The notes below the pieces were generated by a model, which ran no database searches, was not told the DNA's origin, and saw nothing but the letters and a program-made list of their open reading frames with translations. A stretch of 64,000 bases of DNA, taken from the NCBI RefSeq assembly GCF_029626145.1, contig NZ_JARUBJ010000002.1:3941501-4005500 (forward strand), read 5' to 3'. The stretch is from Micromonospora sp. WMMD961 (GTDB lineage: Bacteria > Actinomycetota > Actinomycetes > Mycobacteriales > Micromonosporaceae). Below are positions 17,577-26,162 of the stretch, piece by piece. The first letter of the stretch is position 1. Each line of letters opens with the position of its first letter. The translations under genes were made by a program, and so were the position numbers.

Positions 17577-19262
17577 TCAGGTCCAGTCGCTGTCGACGTG
17601 GTTGTCCCGCCAGCGTCCGCCCACCGGCGGGGTGTCCAGCCGCATCCCCTCGTCGGCGTTGCCGGCGAGGTCGTTGTCCTCGACCCGGCAGTCCACGCAA
17701 CTGCCCCGATCGGTGATCCACAGCCCGTGCGTCTGGGTCTGGTGGTCGTGGTTGTCCCAGATCCGGTTGCCGCGGATGGTGGCCGAGTCGAACGGCGCGT
17801 CGATGGTGATGCCGGCCCGCCGCTGCGGCGCGGCAGCCAGTTCGTATCCGCATCCCGGTGGCGGGATGTCCCCGCTCCACGCGCTGAACCCGTCCGGGCG
17901 GACCGGGGCGAGGGTGAGTTCGTCCCCCGTGTTGGCGGCGACCATGGCAACGGCCCGTCCGACCCGCAGGACCTTGCCCCGGTGTCCGTCGTGCGGCCAG
18001 GTGGCCGACCGGTCCACCAGGGACCGCTCGCCGTAGCGCACGGCATCGCCCGTCCCGCCGGTGCCTTCGGCGTACTGTCGCCCGTTGTTGCGGATCCGGT
18101 TGTTGAGCACCACCGCGTCGGTCATCTGGTGGTCGACGCGGACCGCGTCCAACCCGTTGCCCCAGATCTCGTTGCTCTCGATCACCACGTCCCGGATCGC
18201 GCCCCGGTAGCCGCGCCTGAGGTCCTGCGCGTGATAGCCGTGCTGGCCGTTGCCGCTGATCCGGTTGCCCCGGACGGTGTACGGGCCAGGACTGTTGCCG
18301 ATGCTGACCCCGTCGCGCAGATTGCCGTCGATGACGCAGTCGGTGAGCAGCCCACCCCGCCCGGCCACCGAGGCGGTGCCCTGCGACGACACGTCGAAGC
18401 CGGTCTCCAGGTTGCCGGTCATCGTGCAGGCCGAGACGATCAGACCGTCGGCACCCCAGTCGGAGATGCCGAACCGGTTGCCCTGGCTGTGGCAGCCGAT
18501 GATGCGGTAGCCACGGGGCGGTTCCCAGTAGTCCTTCTGCAGCTCCAGGAAGATCCCGTTGGTGCCGTTGGCCAGGGTGGTGCAGTTGGCGATGGTCAGC
18601 CGCTCCACCGGACCCCACCCGCCGATGCCGACCCCGATGCCGGCGCCGCCGATCTGCTCGCCGTTGTCGAGGCGACCACAGCCGACCACCACCACGCCGT
18701 CGATCAGGGAGTCCTGGAGGAAGTCACAGCCCAGCCCGGTGGCGGCGGTGTGGTGGATGTAGAGGTTGCGGAACACGCCGCGCACCACGTACTGCAGGCC
18801 GAGACCCTTGGCCAGGTAGTTGTACTCGGCCATCGCGACCCCGGAGCCGTCGATCTGGAAGTCGGAGAAGGTGCAGTCGGCGATGTGCCGGTCCCGGTCG
18901 GCCCCGTGCTGGACGGTGGTCCAGAAGGCCAGCGGCGTCGGATCGGCGCGGTTGCCCTCGTTGCTGAGCATGAACCGGGTCGCCGCCGGGCCGGCTCCGA
19001 TCAGCGACACACCGCTGCGCCACACCGTGCCCGCGTCCCGGATCGAGTAGATGCCCGGCGGGCAGTAGATGACGCGGGCCCGCCCGTCCGAGGCGTAGCC
19101 GGCGCCGAGGCGGTCCACGAGGGCGGCCAGCGCCGGTTGGTCGTTGGTAGCGCCGTCACCGGTCAGCCCGTACTCCAGCGCGTCGCAGTAGAGCGGCGCG
19201 CCCGCCGAGGCGGGTCGTCGTACCCGGACCGAGTTCAGTAGCAGCTCGTTCGCCACGGCCAC
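17577..19262 (-). CDS. Right-handed parallel beta-helix protein
   Basis: The product is 561 aa. An N-terminal pectate-lyase-3-like start (DALEYGLTGDGATNDQPALAAL ... GIYSIRD) leads into many beta-helix coils with the recurring pattern of an asparagine ladder, for example IANCTTLANGTNGIFLE, GNRFGISDW, DCVIDGNLRDGVSIGN, GNRISGNGQHGYHA and NNRIRNNGRQ. Proteins of this fold are polysaccharide lyases, epimerases or phage-tail-like depolymerases. No catalytic residues could be assigned. No signal peptide is present. The GTG at 19262 is chosen because AGGGAGG lies six bases upstream. A carbohydrate target fits the adjacent sugar genes but is inference. Confidence 0.82.
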   Translation of the reverse strand: MAVANELLLNSVRVRRPASAGAPLYCDALEYGLTGDGATNDQPALAALVDRLGAGYASDGRARVIYCPPGIYSIRDAGTVWRSGVSLIGAGPAATRFMLSNEGNRADPTPLAFWTTVQHGADRDRHIADCTFSDFQIDGSGVAMAEYNYLAKGLGLQYVVRGVFRNLYIHHTAATGLGCDFLQDSLIDGVVVVGCGRLDNGEQIGGAGIGVGIGGWGPVERLTIANCTTLANGTNGIFLELQKDYWEPPRGYRIIGCHSQGNRFGISDWGADGLIVSACTMTGNLETGFDVSSQGTASVAGRGGLLTDCVIDGNLRDGVSIGNSPGPYTVRGNRISGNGQHGYHAQDLRRGYRGAIRDVVIESNEIWGNGLDAVRVDHQMTDAVVLNNRIRNNGRQYAEGTGGTGDAVRYGERSLVDRSATWPHDGHRGKVLRVGRAVAMVAANTGDELTLAPVRPDGFSAWSGDIPPPGCGYELAAAPQRRAGITIDAPFDSATIRGNRIWDNHDHQTQTHGLWITDRGSCVDCRVEDNDLAGNADEGMRLDTPPVGGRWRDNHVDSDWT

Positions 19263-19400
19263 AGGCTGCCTCCCTTCGACGCGTACGGTGCGCTCCGGCG
19301 GGGCCGACTTCCCGATGAGGCCGCCGGGAAACCCGGCCCCGCGGACGCACGCCGGGGAGATCCGGCCCGATGACACACGCCGGGAAGACCCGGGCGTGGG

Positions 19401-19435
19401 TCGGCCCCGGCGCCGCGGGGCAGCGCCGGGGCCGA
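19401..19435 (-). terminator. Hairpin after bkdC
   Basis: A perfect 12-bp stem (19401-19412 with 19424-19435) lies 13 bases beyond the bkdC stop on the minus strand. Confidence 0.7.
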
Positions 19436-19447
19436 TCGGGTACGCCG

Positions 19448-20890
19448 TCAGACGGCGGCGATCAGCAACGCCGGGCGCTCCACGCAGTCGGCAACGTGCC
19501 GCAGGAAGCCACCGGCCACCCCGCCGTCACAGACCCGGTGGTCGAAGGTGAGGCTGAGCTGGGTCACCTTGCGGACGGCGAGCTGCCCGTCGACCACCCA
19601 CGGCTTGTCCACGATCCGCCCGACCCCGAGCAGTGCCGCCTCGGGGTGGTTGATGATCGGCGTGGAGCCGTCGACGCCGAACACCCCGTAGTTGTTCAGC
19701 GTGAAGGTCCCGCCGGTCAGCCGGGCCGGCGGCAGGCTGCCGGCCCGCGCGGCGGCGGTGGTCGCCGCCAGTTCGGCGGCCAGCTCGGCGGTGGTGAGCC
19801 GTTGGGCGTCGCGCAGCACCGGCACCAGCAGGCCCCGGTCGGTCTGCGCGGCGATGCCGAGGTGCACCCCGGCGGACTGGACGATCCGCTGCGCCTCGGT
19901 GTCGACCCGGGCGTTGAGCTGCGGGAACCGGCGTAGCCCGCTGAGGCAGATCCGGGCCAGCAGGGCCAGGATGCTCACCGGCGCGTCGGGAGCCGCCGCG
20001 TTGATCGCCGCGCGGGTCTCCAGCAGGCCGGTGGCGTCCACGTCGACCCAGATGGTCACCTCAGGGATCTCCCGCCGGCTGCGGGAGAGCTTGTCGGCGA
20101 TCACCTTGCGCACCCCGGTGAGCGGGATGATCACGTCACCGTCCCCGGTCGGCGCGAGAGCGACGTGCGGGTCGGGCACGGCGGCGAGTCGGGCGGTCGG
20201 TGCGGCCAGCGCCGATTCCACGTCGGCGCGGCGGATCACCCCGCCCGGACCGGTGCCGCGCAGCGTGGTCAGGTCGACGCCGTGTTCACGGGCCAGCCGC
20301 CGGACGATCGGCGAGATGACCAGGGCGGCCGGTGATCGTGCCGGATCGGCGGGTGCGGTGACCACGCCCGGGGCGGTGCCGTCGGTCGCGCCGACACTCG
20401 TCCGCGCGGCGTCGGGGCGGGCAGCGTCCGGGCGGCCGGCGTCGGTCGGGCCGGTGTCGGTCGGGCCAGTGTCGGTCGGGCCGGCGTCGGTCGGCTCCGG
20501 GGCGAGGACCAGCCGCGGCCGACGTCGACGCCGGGTGACACCGCCGTGGCCCGTGCCGTACCCGATCAGCACGTTGCCGGAGCCGGCCCGTTCCTCTTCG
20601 CGGTAGGTGGCGTGTCCGGCCGGCTCGTCGCCGCCGTCCAGCGGCGCGATGGTGATCAGCGGCTGGCCGACCGGGCGTACCTCACCCGCCGCGCCGTGCA
20701 GGGTGACGACCCGGCCGGCGTACGGGCAGGGCACGTCGACGACCGCCTTGGCGGTCTCCACCTCGACCACGCTCTGGTCGACAGTGACGACGTCGCCCAC
20801 GGCGACCCGCCACTCGACGATCTCGGCCTCGCTGAGCCCCTCGCCCAGGTCGGGCAGGAGGAAGACCTGCGTCCGTTCGACGGTGGTCAT
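19448..20890 (-). CDS. bkdC: Dihydrolipoamide acyltransferase E2 of a branched-chain 2-oxoacid dehydrogenase
   Basis: The product is 480 aa. A lipoyl domain (residues about 5-80) has the lipoylated lysine in VEVETAKAVVDVP. A linker with TDTGP/TDAGP repeats is followed by the E1/E3-binding domain (ISPIVRRLAREHGVDL to GVIRRADVESAL). The catalytic core ends in SLTFDHRVCDGGVAGGFL, with the active His and Asp. It transfers the acyl group made by E1 to CoA, giving isobutyryl-, isovaleryl- and 2-methylbutyryl-CoA for branched fatty acids. The start MTTVERTQVFLLPDLGEGL overlaps the bkdB stop by ATGA. No E3 gene is nearby, as in most bkd operons. Confidence 0.93.
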   Translation of the reverse strand: MTTVERTQVFLLPDLGEGLSEAEIVEWRVAVGDVVTVDQSVVEVETAKAVVDVPCPYAGRVVTLHGAAGEVRPVGQPLITIAPLDGGDEPAGHATYREEERAGSGNVLIGYGTGHGGVTRRRRRPRLVLAPEPTDAGPTDTGPTDTGPTDAGRPDAARPDAARTSVGATDGTAPGVVTAPADPARSPAALVISPIVRRLAREHGVDLTTLRGTGPGGVIRRADVESALAAPTARLAAVPDPHVALAPTGDGDVIIPLTGVRKVIADKLSRSRREIPEVTIWVDVDATGLLETRAAINAAAPDAPVSILALLARICLSGLRRFPQLNARVDTEAQRIVQSAGVHLGIAAQTDRGLLVPVLRDAQRLTTAELAAELAATTAAARAGSLPPARLTGGTFTLNNYGVFGVDGSTPIINHPEAALLGVGRIVDKPWVVDGQLAVRKVTQLSLTFDHRVCDGGVAGGFLRHVADCVERPALLIAAV

Positions 20891-21888
20891 GCCGCCGCCC
20901 AACGCGCGTCCGGCTGGTCGTCCCACTGGAGGCGGGCCACCGCGTCGAGCACCCGGTCCACGCCGGGCAGGTGGGTGTGCTCCAGCATCGGCGCCGGGTA
21001 CGGGATGTCCAGCCCGGCCACCCGCAGCACCGGGGCGTGCAACGCGTGGAAGCAGCGCTCCTGCACCCGGGCCGCGATCTCCGCGCCGACACCCGCGAAG
21101 CCCGGTGCCTCCTGGATCACCACGCAGCGACCGGTACGCCGGACCGAGGCGGTGATGGTGGCGTCGTCGAACGGCACGATGGTGCGTACGTCGACCACCT
21201 CCAGGTCCCAGCCCTCCTCGCGGGCGGCCTCGGCGGCCTCCAGCGCGACCGGCACCGCCGGCCCGTACGCGACCAGGGTGGCGTCACGTCCGGGCCGACG
21301 CACGACAGCCTTCCCGAACGGCTCGGCACGCGCGGGCAGCTCCGCGTCGGCGCTGGCGAAGTAGAGCTTCTTGGGCTCCATGAAGACCACCGGGTCGGGG
21401 TCGTCGATCGCCTCGCGCAGCAGCGAGTACGCGTCCTCGACGGTCGCCGGGGTGACCACCTTCAGACCGGGGGTGTGCGCGTAGTAGGCCTCGGACGAGT
21501 CGCAGTGGTGCTCGACCCCGCCGATCCCGCCCGCGTACGGCACCCGGATGACGATCGGCACGCTCAACGCGCCCCGGGTCCGGTTGCGCAGCTTCGCGAC
21601 GTGCGAGGCGATCTGCTCGAACGCCGGGTACGCGAACGCGTCGAACTGCATCTCGACCACCGGCCGCAGCCCGGACATGGCCAGGCCGACGGCGAAACCG
21701 ACGATGCCGGCCTCGGCGAGGGGGGTGTCGAAGCAGCGGTCCTCGCCGAAGCGGGCCTGGAGGCCGTCAGTGATCCGGAAGACGCCGCCGAGTTGACCGA
21801 CGTCCTCGCCGAAGACGACCACCCGGTCGTCGGCGGCGAGCGCGTCGGCGAGCGCGGTGTTGAGCGCCTTCGCCATGGTGGTGGCCAT
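20887..21888 (-). CDS. bkdB: Branched-chain 2-oxoacid dehydrogenase E1 beta subunit
   Basis: The product is 333 aa, the usual E1beta length. Typical blocks are MAKALNTALADALAADDRVVVFGEDVG, RCFDTPLAEAGIVGFAVGLAMSGLRPVVEMQF, HHCDSSEAYYAHTPGLKVV and a C-terminal transketolase-like domain (VVDVRTIVPFDDATI). It pairs with E1alpha to decarboxylate branched 2-oxoacids on thiamine diphosphate. The ATG at 21888 shares one base with the bkdA stop (TGATG), and its own stop overlaps bkdC, so all three are translationally coupled. Confidence 0.93.
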   Translation of the reverse strand: MATTMAKALNTALADALAADDRVVVFGEDVGQLGGVFRITDGLQARFGEDRCFDTPLAEAGIVGFAVGLAMSGLRPVVEMQFDAFAYPAFEQIASHVAKLRNRTRGALSVPIVIRVPYAGGIGGVEHHCDSSEAYYAHTPGLKVVTPATVEDAYSLLREAIDDPDPVVFMEPKKLYFASADAELPARAEPFGKAVVRRPGRDATLVAYGPAVPVALEAAEAAREEGWDLEVVDVRTIVPFDDATITASVRRTGRCVVIQEAPGFAGVGAEIAARVQERCFHALHAPVLRVAGLDIPYPAPMLEHTHLPGVDRVLDAVARLQWDDQPDARWAAA

Positions 21889-23054
21889 CAGGCGTTCCCC
21901 TCCTCGTCGCGGGCGGCGGCCAGTTCGGCACGGACCTGCTCGCGCTGTTCGACCAACTGCGGGGTGGGTTGGGCGTACACGTGGTCGAAGAGGCTCAGCG
22001 GGTCCACTGTGGGCTGCTCGTTCATCCGGGTTCGCAGGTCCGCCGCGTACGCCTCGGCCTGCTCGGCGACCTCGGCGACGGCCGCGTCGTCGAGGACGCC
22101 ACGGGCGCGCAGGTAGGTCTCCAGGCGGGCGACCGGGTCGCGGTCGCGCCAGGCGTCGACCTCGGCGCCGTCGCGGTAGCGGCTGGCGTCGTCGGCGTTG
22201 GTGTGCGGTTCCATCCGGTAGGTGTGCGCCTCGACCAGGAACGGCCCGTTGCCGGCGCGGGCGTGCTCGACCGCGCGGGTGAGCACGGCGAGCACCGCGA
22301 CCGGGTCGTTGCCGTCGACCTGCTCGCTCGGCACGCCGTAACCGACGCCCTTGTAGGCCAGCGACGGCGCGGCGGTCTGCCGGGACAGCGGGACGCTGAT
22401 CGCGTACCTGTTGTTCTGCACGAAGAAGACCACCGGCGCCTTGAACACGGCGGCGAAGTTGATCCCCTCGTGGAAGTCGCCCTCGCTGGTCGCACCGTCG
22501 CCGATGAAGGCCAGCGCCACCGTGTCGCGGCCCTGGTACGCCTCGCCGTGCGCCAGTCCGGCGGCGTGCACGCACTGGGTCGCCAGGGGGGTGCACTGCG
22601 GTGCGGTGCGTACCTCGGTCGGGTCGTACCCGCAGTGCCAGTCGCCGCGCAGCAGGGTGAGCACCTCGACCGGGTCGATGCCCCGGGCAACCAGAGCCAT
22701 CGACTCGCGGTAGGTGGGGAACACCCAGTCGGTGTCGCGGACCGCGAGAACTGCGCCGACCTGGCACGCCTCCTGGCCTCGCGAGGACGGGTAGACGGCC
22801 AGGCGGCCCTGCTTGGTCAGGGCGGTCGCCTGGGTGTCGAAGCGGCGGCCGAGCACCATCCGGCGGTACAGCTCGCGCAGCGCCTCGACGGGCGGCTCCG
22901 GGTAGTCGGTGCGGGCGGGCAGCGGCGTGCCGGTCGGGTCGAGCAGGCGGACCGGTTCGGTGTTCGGCAGCAGCGGACGCGCCGGGTCGGGCGGGGTGGC
23001 CGCTCGACGGGTGCGCGGGGATGCCCTGCGGACCGCCTGGGGAGTGGTCGTCAC
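21888..23054 (-). CDS. bkdA: Branched-chain 2-oxoacid dehydrogenase E1 alpha subunit
   Basis: The product is 388 aa. The thiamine-diphosphate motif is clear: FIGDGATSEGDFHEGINFAAVF followed by FFVQNNRYAISVP. The substrate-side region LYRRMVLGRRFDTQATALTKQGRLAV and the phosphorylation-loop-like RMEPHTNADDASRYR are typical of BkdA rather than PdhA. It is the first gene of bkdABC, divergent from an Lrp/AsnC regulator across 106 bases that must hold both promoters. A pyruvate dehydrogenase assignment is the main alternative, but the three-gene layout with the Lrp neighbour favours Bkd. Confidence 0.92.
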   Translation of the reverse strand: MTTTPQAVRRASPRTRRAATPPDPARPLLPNTEPVRLLDPTGTPLPARTDYPEPPVEALRELYRRMVLGRRFDTQATALTKQGRLAVYPSSRGQEACQVGAVLAVRDTDWVFPTYRESMALVARGIDPVEVLTLLRGDWHCGYDPTEVRTAPQCTPLATQCVHAAGLAHGEAYQGRDTVALAFIGDGATSEGDFHEGINFAAVFKAPVVFFVQNNRYAISVPLSRQTAAPSLAYKGVGYGVPSEQVDGNDPVAVLAVLTRAVEHARAGNGPFLVEAHTYRMEPHTNADDASRYRDGAEVDAWRDRDPVARLETYLRARGVLDDAAVAEVAEQAEAYAADLRTRMNEQPTVDPLSLFDHVYAQPTPQLVEQREQVRAELAAARDEEGNA

Positions 23055-23160
23055 GGCGGAACCTCCTGGGACGTGTGGTGGGCCTATGCTTCCGCCTGTC
23101 GGATGATTGACTCAAGATCCACGCGGAAGGCGGGACGATTGGCATGCGGGGAGGCCGACA

Positions 23161-23667
23161 GTGAGCCAGGAGACCGCCGACGGAGCGGGCCGGGAGGCGG
23201 GATCGGGACGATCGGCCCGAGGTCTGGACGAGGTGGATCGGCGGATCCTCGACGAGTTGGTCCGCGACGGCCGCACGTCGGTGCGTACGCTCGCCGAACG
23301 GATCCACATCTCCCGCACCAACGCGTACGCGCGGGTGGAGCGGCTGTTGCGCGACGGGGTGATCACCGGGTTCCGGGCCCAGGTGGCACCCGAGGCGGCC
23401 GGGTTGGGCACCTCGGCGTACATCGCGCTGACCATCGAGCAGAACACCTGGCGGGAGGTGTCGGCCGAGCTGGCCCGGGTGCGCTACATCGAGCACGCCG
23501 CGCTGCTCGGCGGCGACCACGACGTGCTCGCGCTGGTCCGCGCCCCGGACAACGCCGCGCTGCGGGACGTGGTGCTGGGTCGGGTGCAGAGCATCCCGGG
23601 GGTGCTGTCCACCCGCACCTGGCTGGTCTTCGAGGAGTTCGACGGTGCTGGCAGCCCCTGGGCCTGA
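23161..23667 (+). CDS. Lrp/AsnC-family regulator of bkdABC
   Basis: The product is 168 aa. An N-terminal winged HTH (LDEVDRRILDELVRDGRTSVRTLAERIHISRTNAYARVERL, about residues 22-62) is followed by a RAM/AsnC ligand domain. The GTG at 23161 is preferred because GGGGAGG lies six bases upstream. It is divergent from bkdA, the arrangement of the known bkdR of Streptomyces and Pseudomonas, so it probably senses branched amino or keto acids and controls bkdABC. Its stop codon lies inside the left arm of a 63-base palindrome. Confidence 0.9.
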   Translation: MSQETADGAGREAGSGRSARGLDEVDRRILDELVRDGRTSVRTLAERIHISRTNAYARVERLLRDGVITGFRAQVAPEAAGLGTSAYIALTIEQNTWREVSAELARVRYIEHAALLGGDHDVLALVRAPDNAALRDVVLGRVQSIPGVLSTRTWLVFEEFDGAGSPWA

Positions 23668-23728
23668 GCGGTAAGGAAGGGCCCCTTACTAACGCCTGGC
23701 GTTAGTAAGGGGCCCTTCCTTACCGCTC
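23666..23728. repeat. 63-base perfect palindrome spanning two convergent stop codons
   Basis: Two 31-base arms (23666-23696 and 23698-23728) are exact reverse complements around a single T. The arm contains nested AAGGAAGGGCCCCTTACT-type symmetry. The left arm starts within the TGA of the Lrp-type gene, and the right arm contains the TAA of the ligD-type gene. It can fold into a very stable hairpin on either strand, so it is a bidirectional terminator, a mobile palindromic element, or both. I recall similar GGGCCCTTCCTTA-type palindromes from Micromonospora sequences, which is memory rather than a search. Confidence 0.85.
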
Positions 23729-24718
23729 GGGTGGGGCTTGCAGGGCTTCCCGGTCGGCCAGCTCCAACAGCGGCTCCAGCGAGTGCCGGTCACCGTCGAG
23801 GCCGGCGTGCGGGTCGCCGCGCTCGGCGAAGCGTGCCGGCATGCTGAGCACGTCGAAGTCCTCCGGCCGGGCGTCGTCCAACTCCGACCAGTCCAGCGGC
23901 GCGGAGACCAGCGCGGCCGGTGTGGGCCGGATCGAGTACGCCGAGGTCACCGTGTGGTCGCGGGCCATCTGGTTGTAGTCGACGAAGACCGGACGGTCCC
24001 GCTGGTCGCGCCACCAGGTGGTGGTGACCAGGTCCGGCAACCGGCGCTGCATCTCCCGGCCCAGCGCGAGCACCGCGCGGCGGCACTCACCGAAGCTCCA
24101 GCGCGGCTCGATCGACAGGTAGACGTGCAGGCCCCGACCACCGGTGGTCTTCGGGTAGGCGGTCATGCCCAGCTCGGCGAGGAACGCCCGCACCTCGTGC
24201 GCCACCGGCACCACCTGCTCGAAGCCGACGCCGGGCATCGGGTCGAGGTCGATGCGTAGCTGGTCGGGGTGTTCCACGTCGGCGGCGGTGACCGGCCACG
24301 GGTGGAACCGCAGCGTGCCGAGGTTGGCGGCCCAGATCACCACCGCCAACTCGCTCGGCGCGATCTCGTCGGCGGTGCGGCCACTGGGGAAGGTGATGTG
24401 GGCGGTGCGCACCCACTCGGGCGCGCCCGCCGGCAACCGTTTCTGGTAGAACGCGTCGCCCCGGTTGGTCTGCCGGGTGGCGATCGTCGCCCCCTCGAAG
24501 ACACCGCGCGGCCAGCGTTCCAGCATCGTCGGCCGGTCCCGCAACGCGCGCAGGATGCCGTCACCGACGGCCAGGAAGTAGCGGACCACGTCCAGCTTGG
24601 TCAGCCCTCGCTCCGGGAAGTAGGGCTTGTCAGGGCTGGAGACGCGGACCAGCCGCTCCCCCACCCGGATCTCCTCCGCCGCCGTCGCCACGCCCCCGAG
24701 AGTACGACGCGGGGGCAT
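23720..24718 (-). CDS. LigD-type polymerase/primase domain protein (NHEJ)
   Basis: The product is 332 aa at most, and a GTG at 24691 (VATAAEEIRVG) is an alternative start. The archaeo-eukaryotic primase fold of the LigD polymerase domain is clear: SSPDKPYFPERGLTKLDVVRYF, RLPAGAPEWVRTAHI, the metal-binding LRIDLDP, KTTGGRGLHVYL, and VFVDYNQMARDHTVTSAYSIRP. The enzyme fills gaps and adds ribonucleotides at breaks with Ku and ligase. Here it is a stand-alone domain. No ligase, nuclease or Ku gene is adjacent, as in other actinomycetes that keep these parts apart. The stop lies inside the palindrome at 23666-23728. Confidence 0.92.
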   Translation of the reverse strand: MPPRRTLGGVATAAEEIRVGERLVRVSSPDKPYFPERGLTKLDVVRYFLAVGDGILRALRDRPTMLERWPRGVFEGATIATRQTNRGDAFYQKRLPAGAPEWVRTAHITFPSGRTADEIAPSELAVVIWAANLGTLRFHPWPVTAADVEHPDQLRIDLDPMPGVGFEQVVPVAHEVRAFLAELGMTAYPKTTGGRGLHVYLSIEPRWSFGECRRAVLALGREMQRRLPDLVTTTWWRDQRDRPVFVDYNQMARDHTVTSAYSIRPTPAALVSAPLDWSELDDARPEDFDVLSMPARFAERGDPHAGLDGDRHSLEPLLELADREALQAPPER

Positions 24719-24861
24719 GGCGGGCGGGCTACCGGCCGGAGACCAGCGTGGCGGGCGGGCTACCGCCCGGAGACCAGCGTGGCGGGCGGGCTACCGGCCG
24801 GGGACCAGCGTGGCGGGCGGGCTACTCCGGCCGGGCTAGCGGCCGGGGACCAGGGTGGCGG
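24718..24861. repeat. 31-base tandem repeat duplicating the end of the acyltransferase gene
   Basis: Three nearly identical 31-base units (24718-24748, 24749-24779, 24780-24810) and a fourth broken unit run into the 3' end of the acyltransferase gene. Read on the minus strand each unit contains the equivalent of ACG-CTG-GTC-CCC-GGC-CGG-TAG, which is the last codons and stop of that gene. The array therefore looks like successive duplication of the gene's tail. It fills the space up to the first codon of the ligD-type gene. Confidence 0.8.
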
Positions 24862-26140
24862 GCTGCTGCGGCAGTTCCTGGGTCGGGCCGCCGACCTGTG
24901 TCGGCGGCGTCCCGGGTGGCTCCTCGGCGACCGCGGTCTGCTGCTCCGGCGGCACCGCCGGGGACGACCGGCGGGCCACGAAGCCCGGCGTCCAGTCCTT
25001 CAACCGCAGCGCCGGCCGCTCGACCAGCTTCCAGGACAGGAACGCGGCGGCGAAGGCGGCGGCCACCGACATCGCGGCGAACGGCACGTAGCCCCAGCGG
25101 CTCCAGCCGAGGCTCGCCATCACCTGCTGGAAGACGAACCCGTAGATGTAGATGCCGTACGAGTAGTCGTTCTTACGACCCACCCAGTGCAACTGGCGCG
25201 GCATCCGCACCGACAGCCAGACCAGCAGGTACGCGAAGGCCGGCAGACCGATGGCGAAGAAGCCGCCGAACAGCAGTGACAGCCCGAGCGCCACCGCCGA
25301 GCCGATGCCCAACGCGTCGTTGATCGGCACCCGCTCCCGGTAGAGATCCAGGGTCGCCCCGAAGGCGAAGAGGAAGCCCAGGTAGACGATGTAGTGGAAG
25401 CTCATCCCGCCGACCAGGGGCGAGTTGAACGACCAGCTCGCCGTCGACACCGGGCCACTGAACTGCCCGGAGCTGACCCAGTCGTGCAGGATGCTCAGGT
25501 AGAGCGCGACGGTCAGGAACAGCACGAACCGGCGGGCGTTGCGCAGCACCGCCGTCGCCGCGAGCACGCCCACCACGACGTAGCAGAACATCTCGTACTT
25601 GAGCGACCACAGGGCGCCGTTGAAGACGCTGGAGTTGCTCTTGTCGCCCCACGGGGTGGTGTCCCGCAGCAGGTCGTGGATGCCGTACTGGCGGACGCCG
25701 GTCCACCAGTTTGCCTGGAGGTAGGCGAGTGGACCGCCGGGCTCCCAGGCGTTGTCGAAGAAGCCGGTGGTGCTGCCGTGCTCGCGCAACGCGACGAGCG
25801 GGGCGACCACCAGCGCGGTGATCAGCAGGCAGACCCAGAGACCGGGGAAGATGCGCAGCGCCCGGTGCCAGGCGTAGCGGATCAGCCCGGTGCGCCGGGC
25901 GCTGCGGGTGATCAGCAGACCGGAGAGGACGAAGAAGCCGTAGACGGCCATGGTGCCGACATTGGTCTGCCGACCGGTGAGGTGGTAGCCGAGGTCGTTG
26001 GCACCGAAGCCGAGCGGCTTGGAGTGCGACAGTACGACGCCGACGGCGAGGCAGAGTCGGATCAGCCCGATGCCGTTGCTGCGGCCGGAGAGCAGATCGG
26101 CCAGTGTGCCACGGGATCGGACCAGGGCGGGGGTAGTCAT
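24836..26140 (-). CDS. Acyltransferase family 3 (OafA-like) membrane protein
   Basis: The product is 434 aa with about ten transmembrane helices. The family 3 signature is present: NGIGLIRLCLAVGVVLSHSKPLGF in the first helix with the conserved His, FFVLSGLLITRSARRTG, then YAWHRALRIFPGLWVCLL. The C-terminal tail after about residue 385 is cytoplasmic and Pro/Gln-rich. Such enzymes O-acetylate or O-acylate cell-wall polysaccharides or natural products. It is the last gene of the epimerase/glycosyltransferase block, with 22 bases to the epimerase. Its stop region has been tandemly copied downstream. Confidence 0.92.
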   Translation of the reverse strand: MTTPALVRSRGTLADLLSGRSNGIGLIRLCLAVGVVLSHSKPLGFGANDLGYHLTGRQTNVGTMAVYGFFVLSGLLITRSARRTGLIRYAWHRALRIFPGLWVCLLITALVVAPLVALREHGSTTGFFDNAWEPGGPLAYLQANWWTGVRQYGIHDLLRDTTPWGDKSNSSVFNGALWSLKYEMFCYVVVGVLAATAVLRNARRFVLFLTVALYLSILHDWVSSGQFSGPVSTASWSFNSPLVGGMSFHYIVYLGFLFAFGATLDLYRERVPINDALGIGSAVALGLSLLFGGFFAIGLPAFAYLLVWLSVRMPRQLHWVGRKNDYSYGIYIYGFVFQQVMASLGWSRWGYVPFAAMSVAAAFAAAFLSWKLVERPALRLKDWTPGFVARRSSPAVPPEQQTAVAEEPPGTPPTQVGGPTQELPQQPATLVPGR

Positions 26141-26162
26141 GCGGCCAGGAACCTCTCGACCA

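Noticed and set aside
15424..18618. A 1064-codon open frame on the minus strand opposite the sugar dehydrogenase
   Set aside because: It is Arg/Gly/Ala-rich with no domain. High GC content opens antisense frames, and the plus-strand gene has clear domains and codon bias.
24718..24861. Possible CRISPR or iteron array
   Set aside because: Units are contiguous with no spacers and are derived from the acyltransferase gene's own end.
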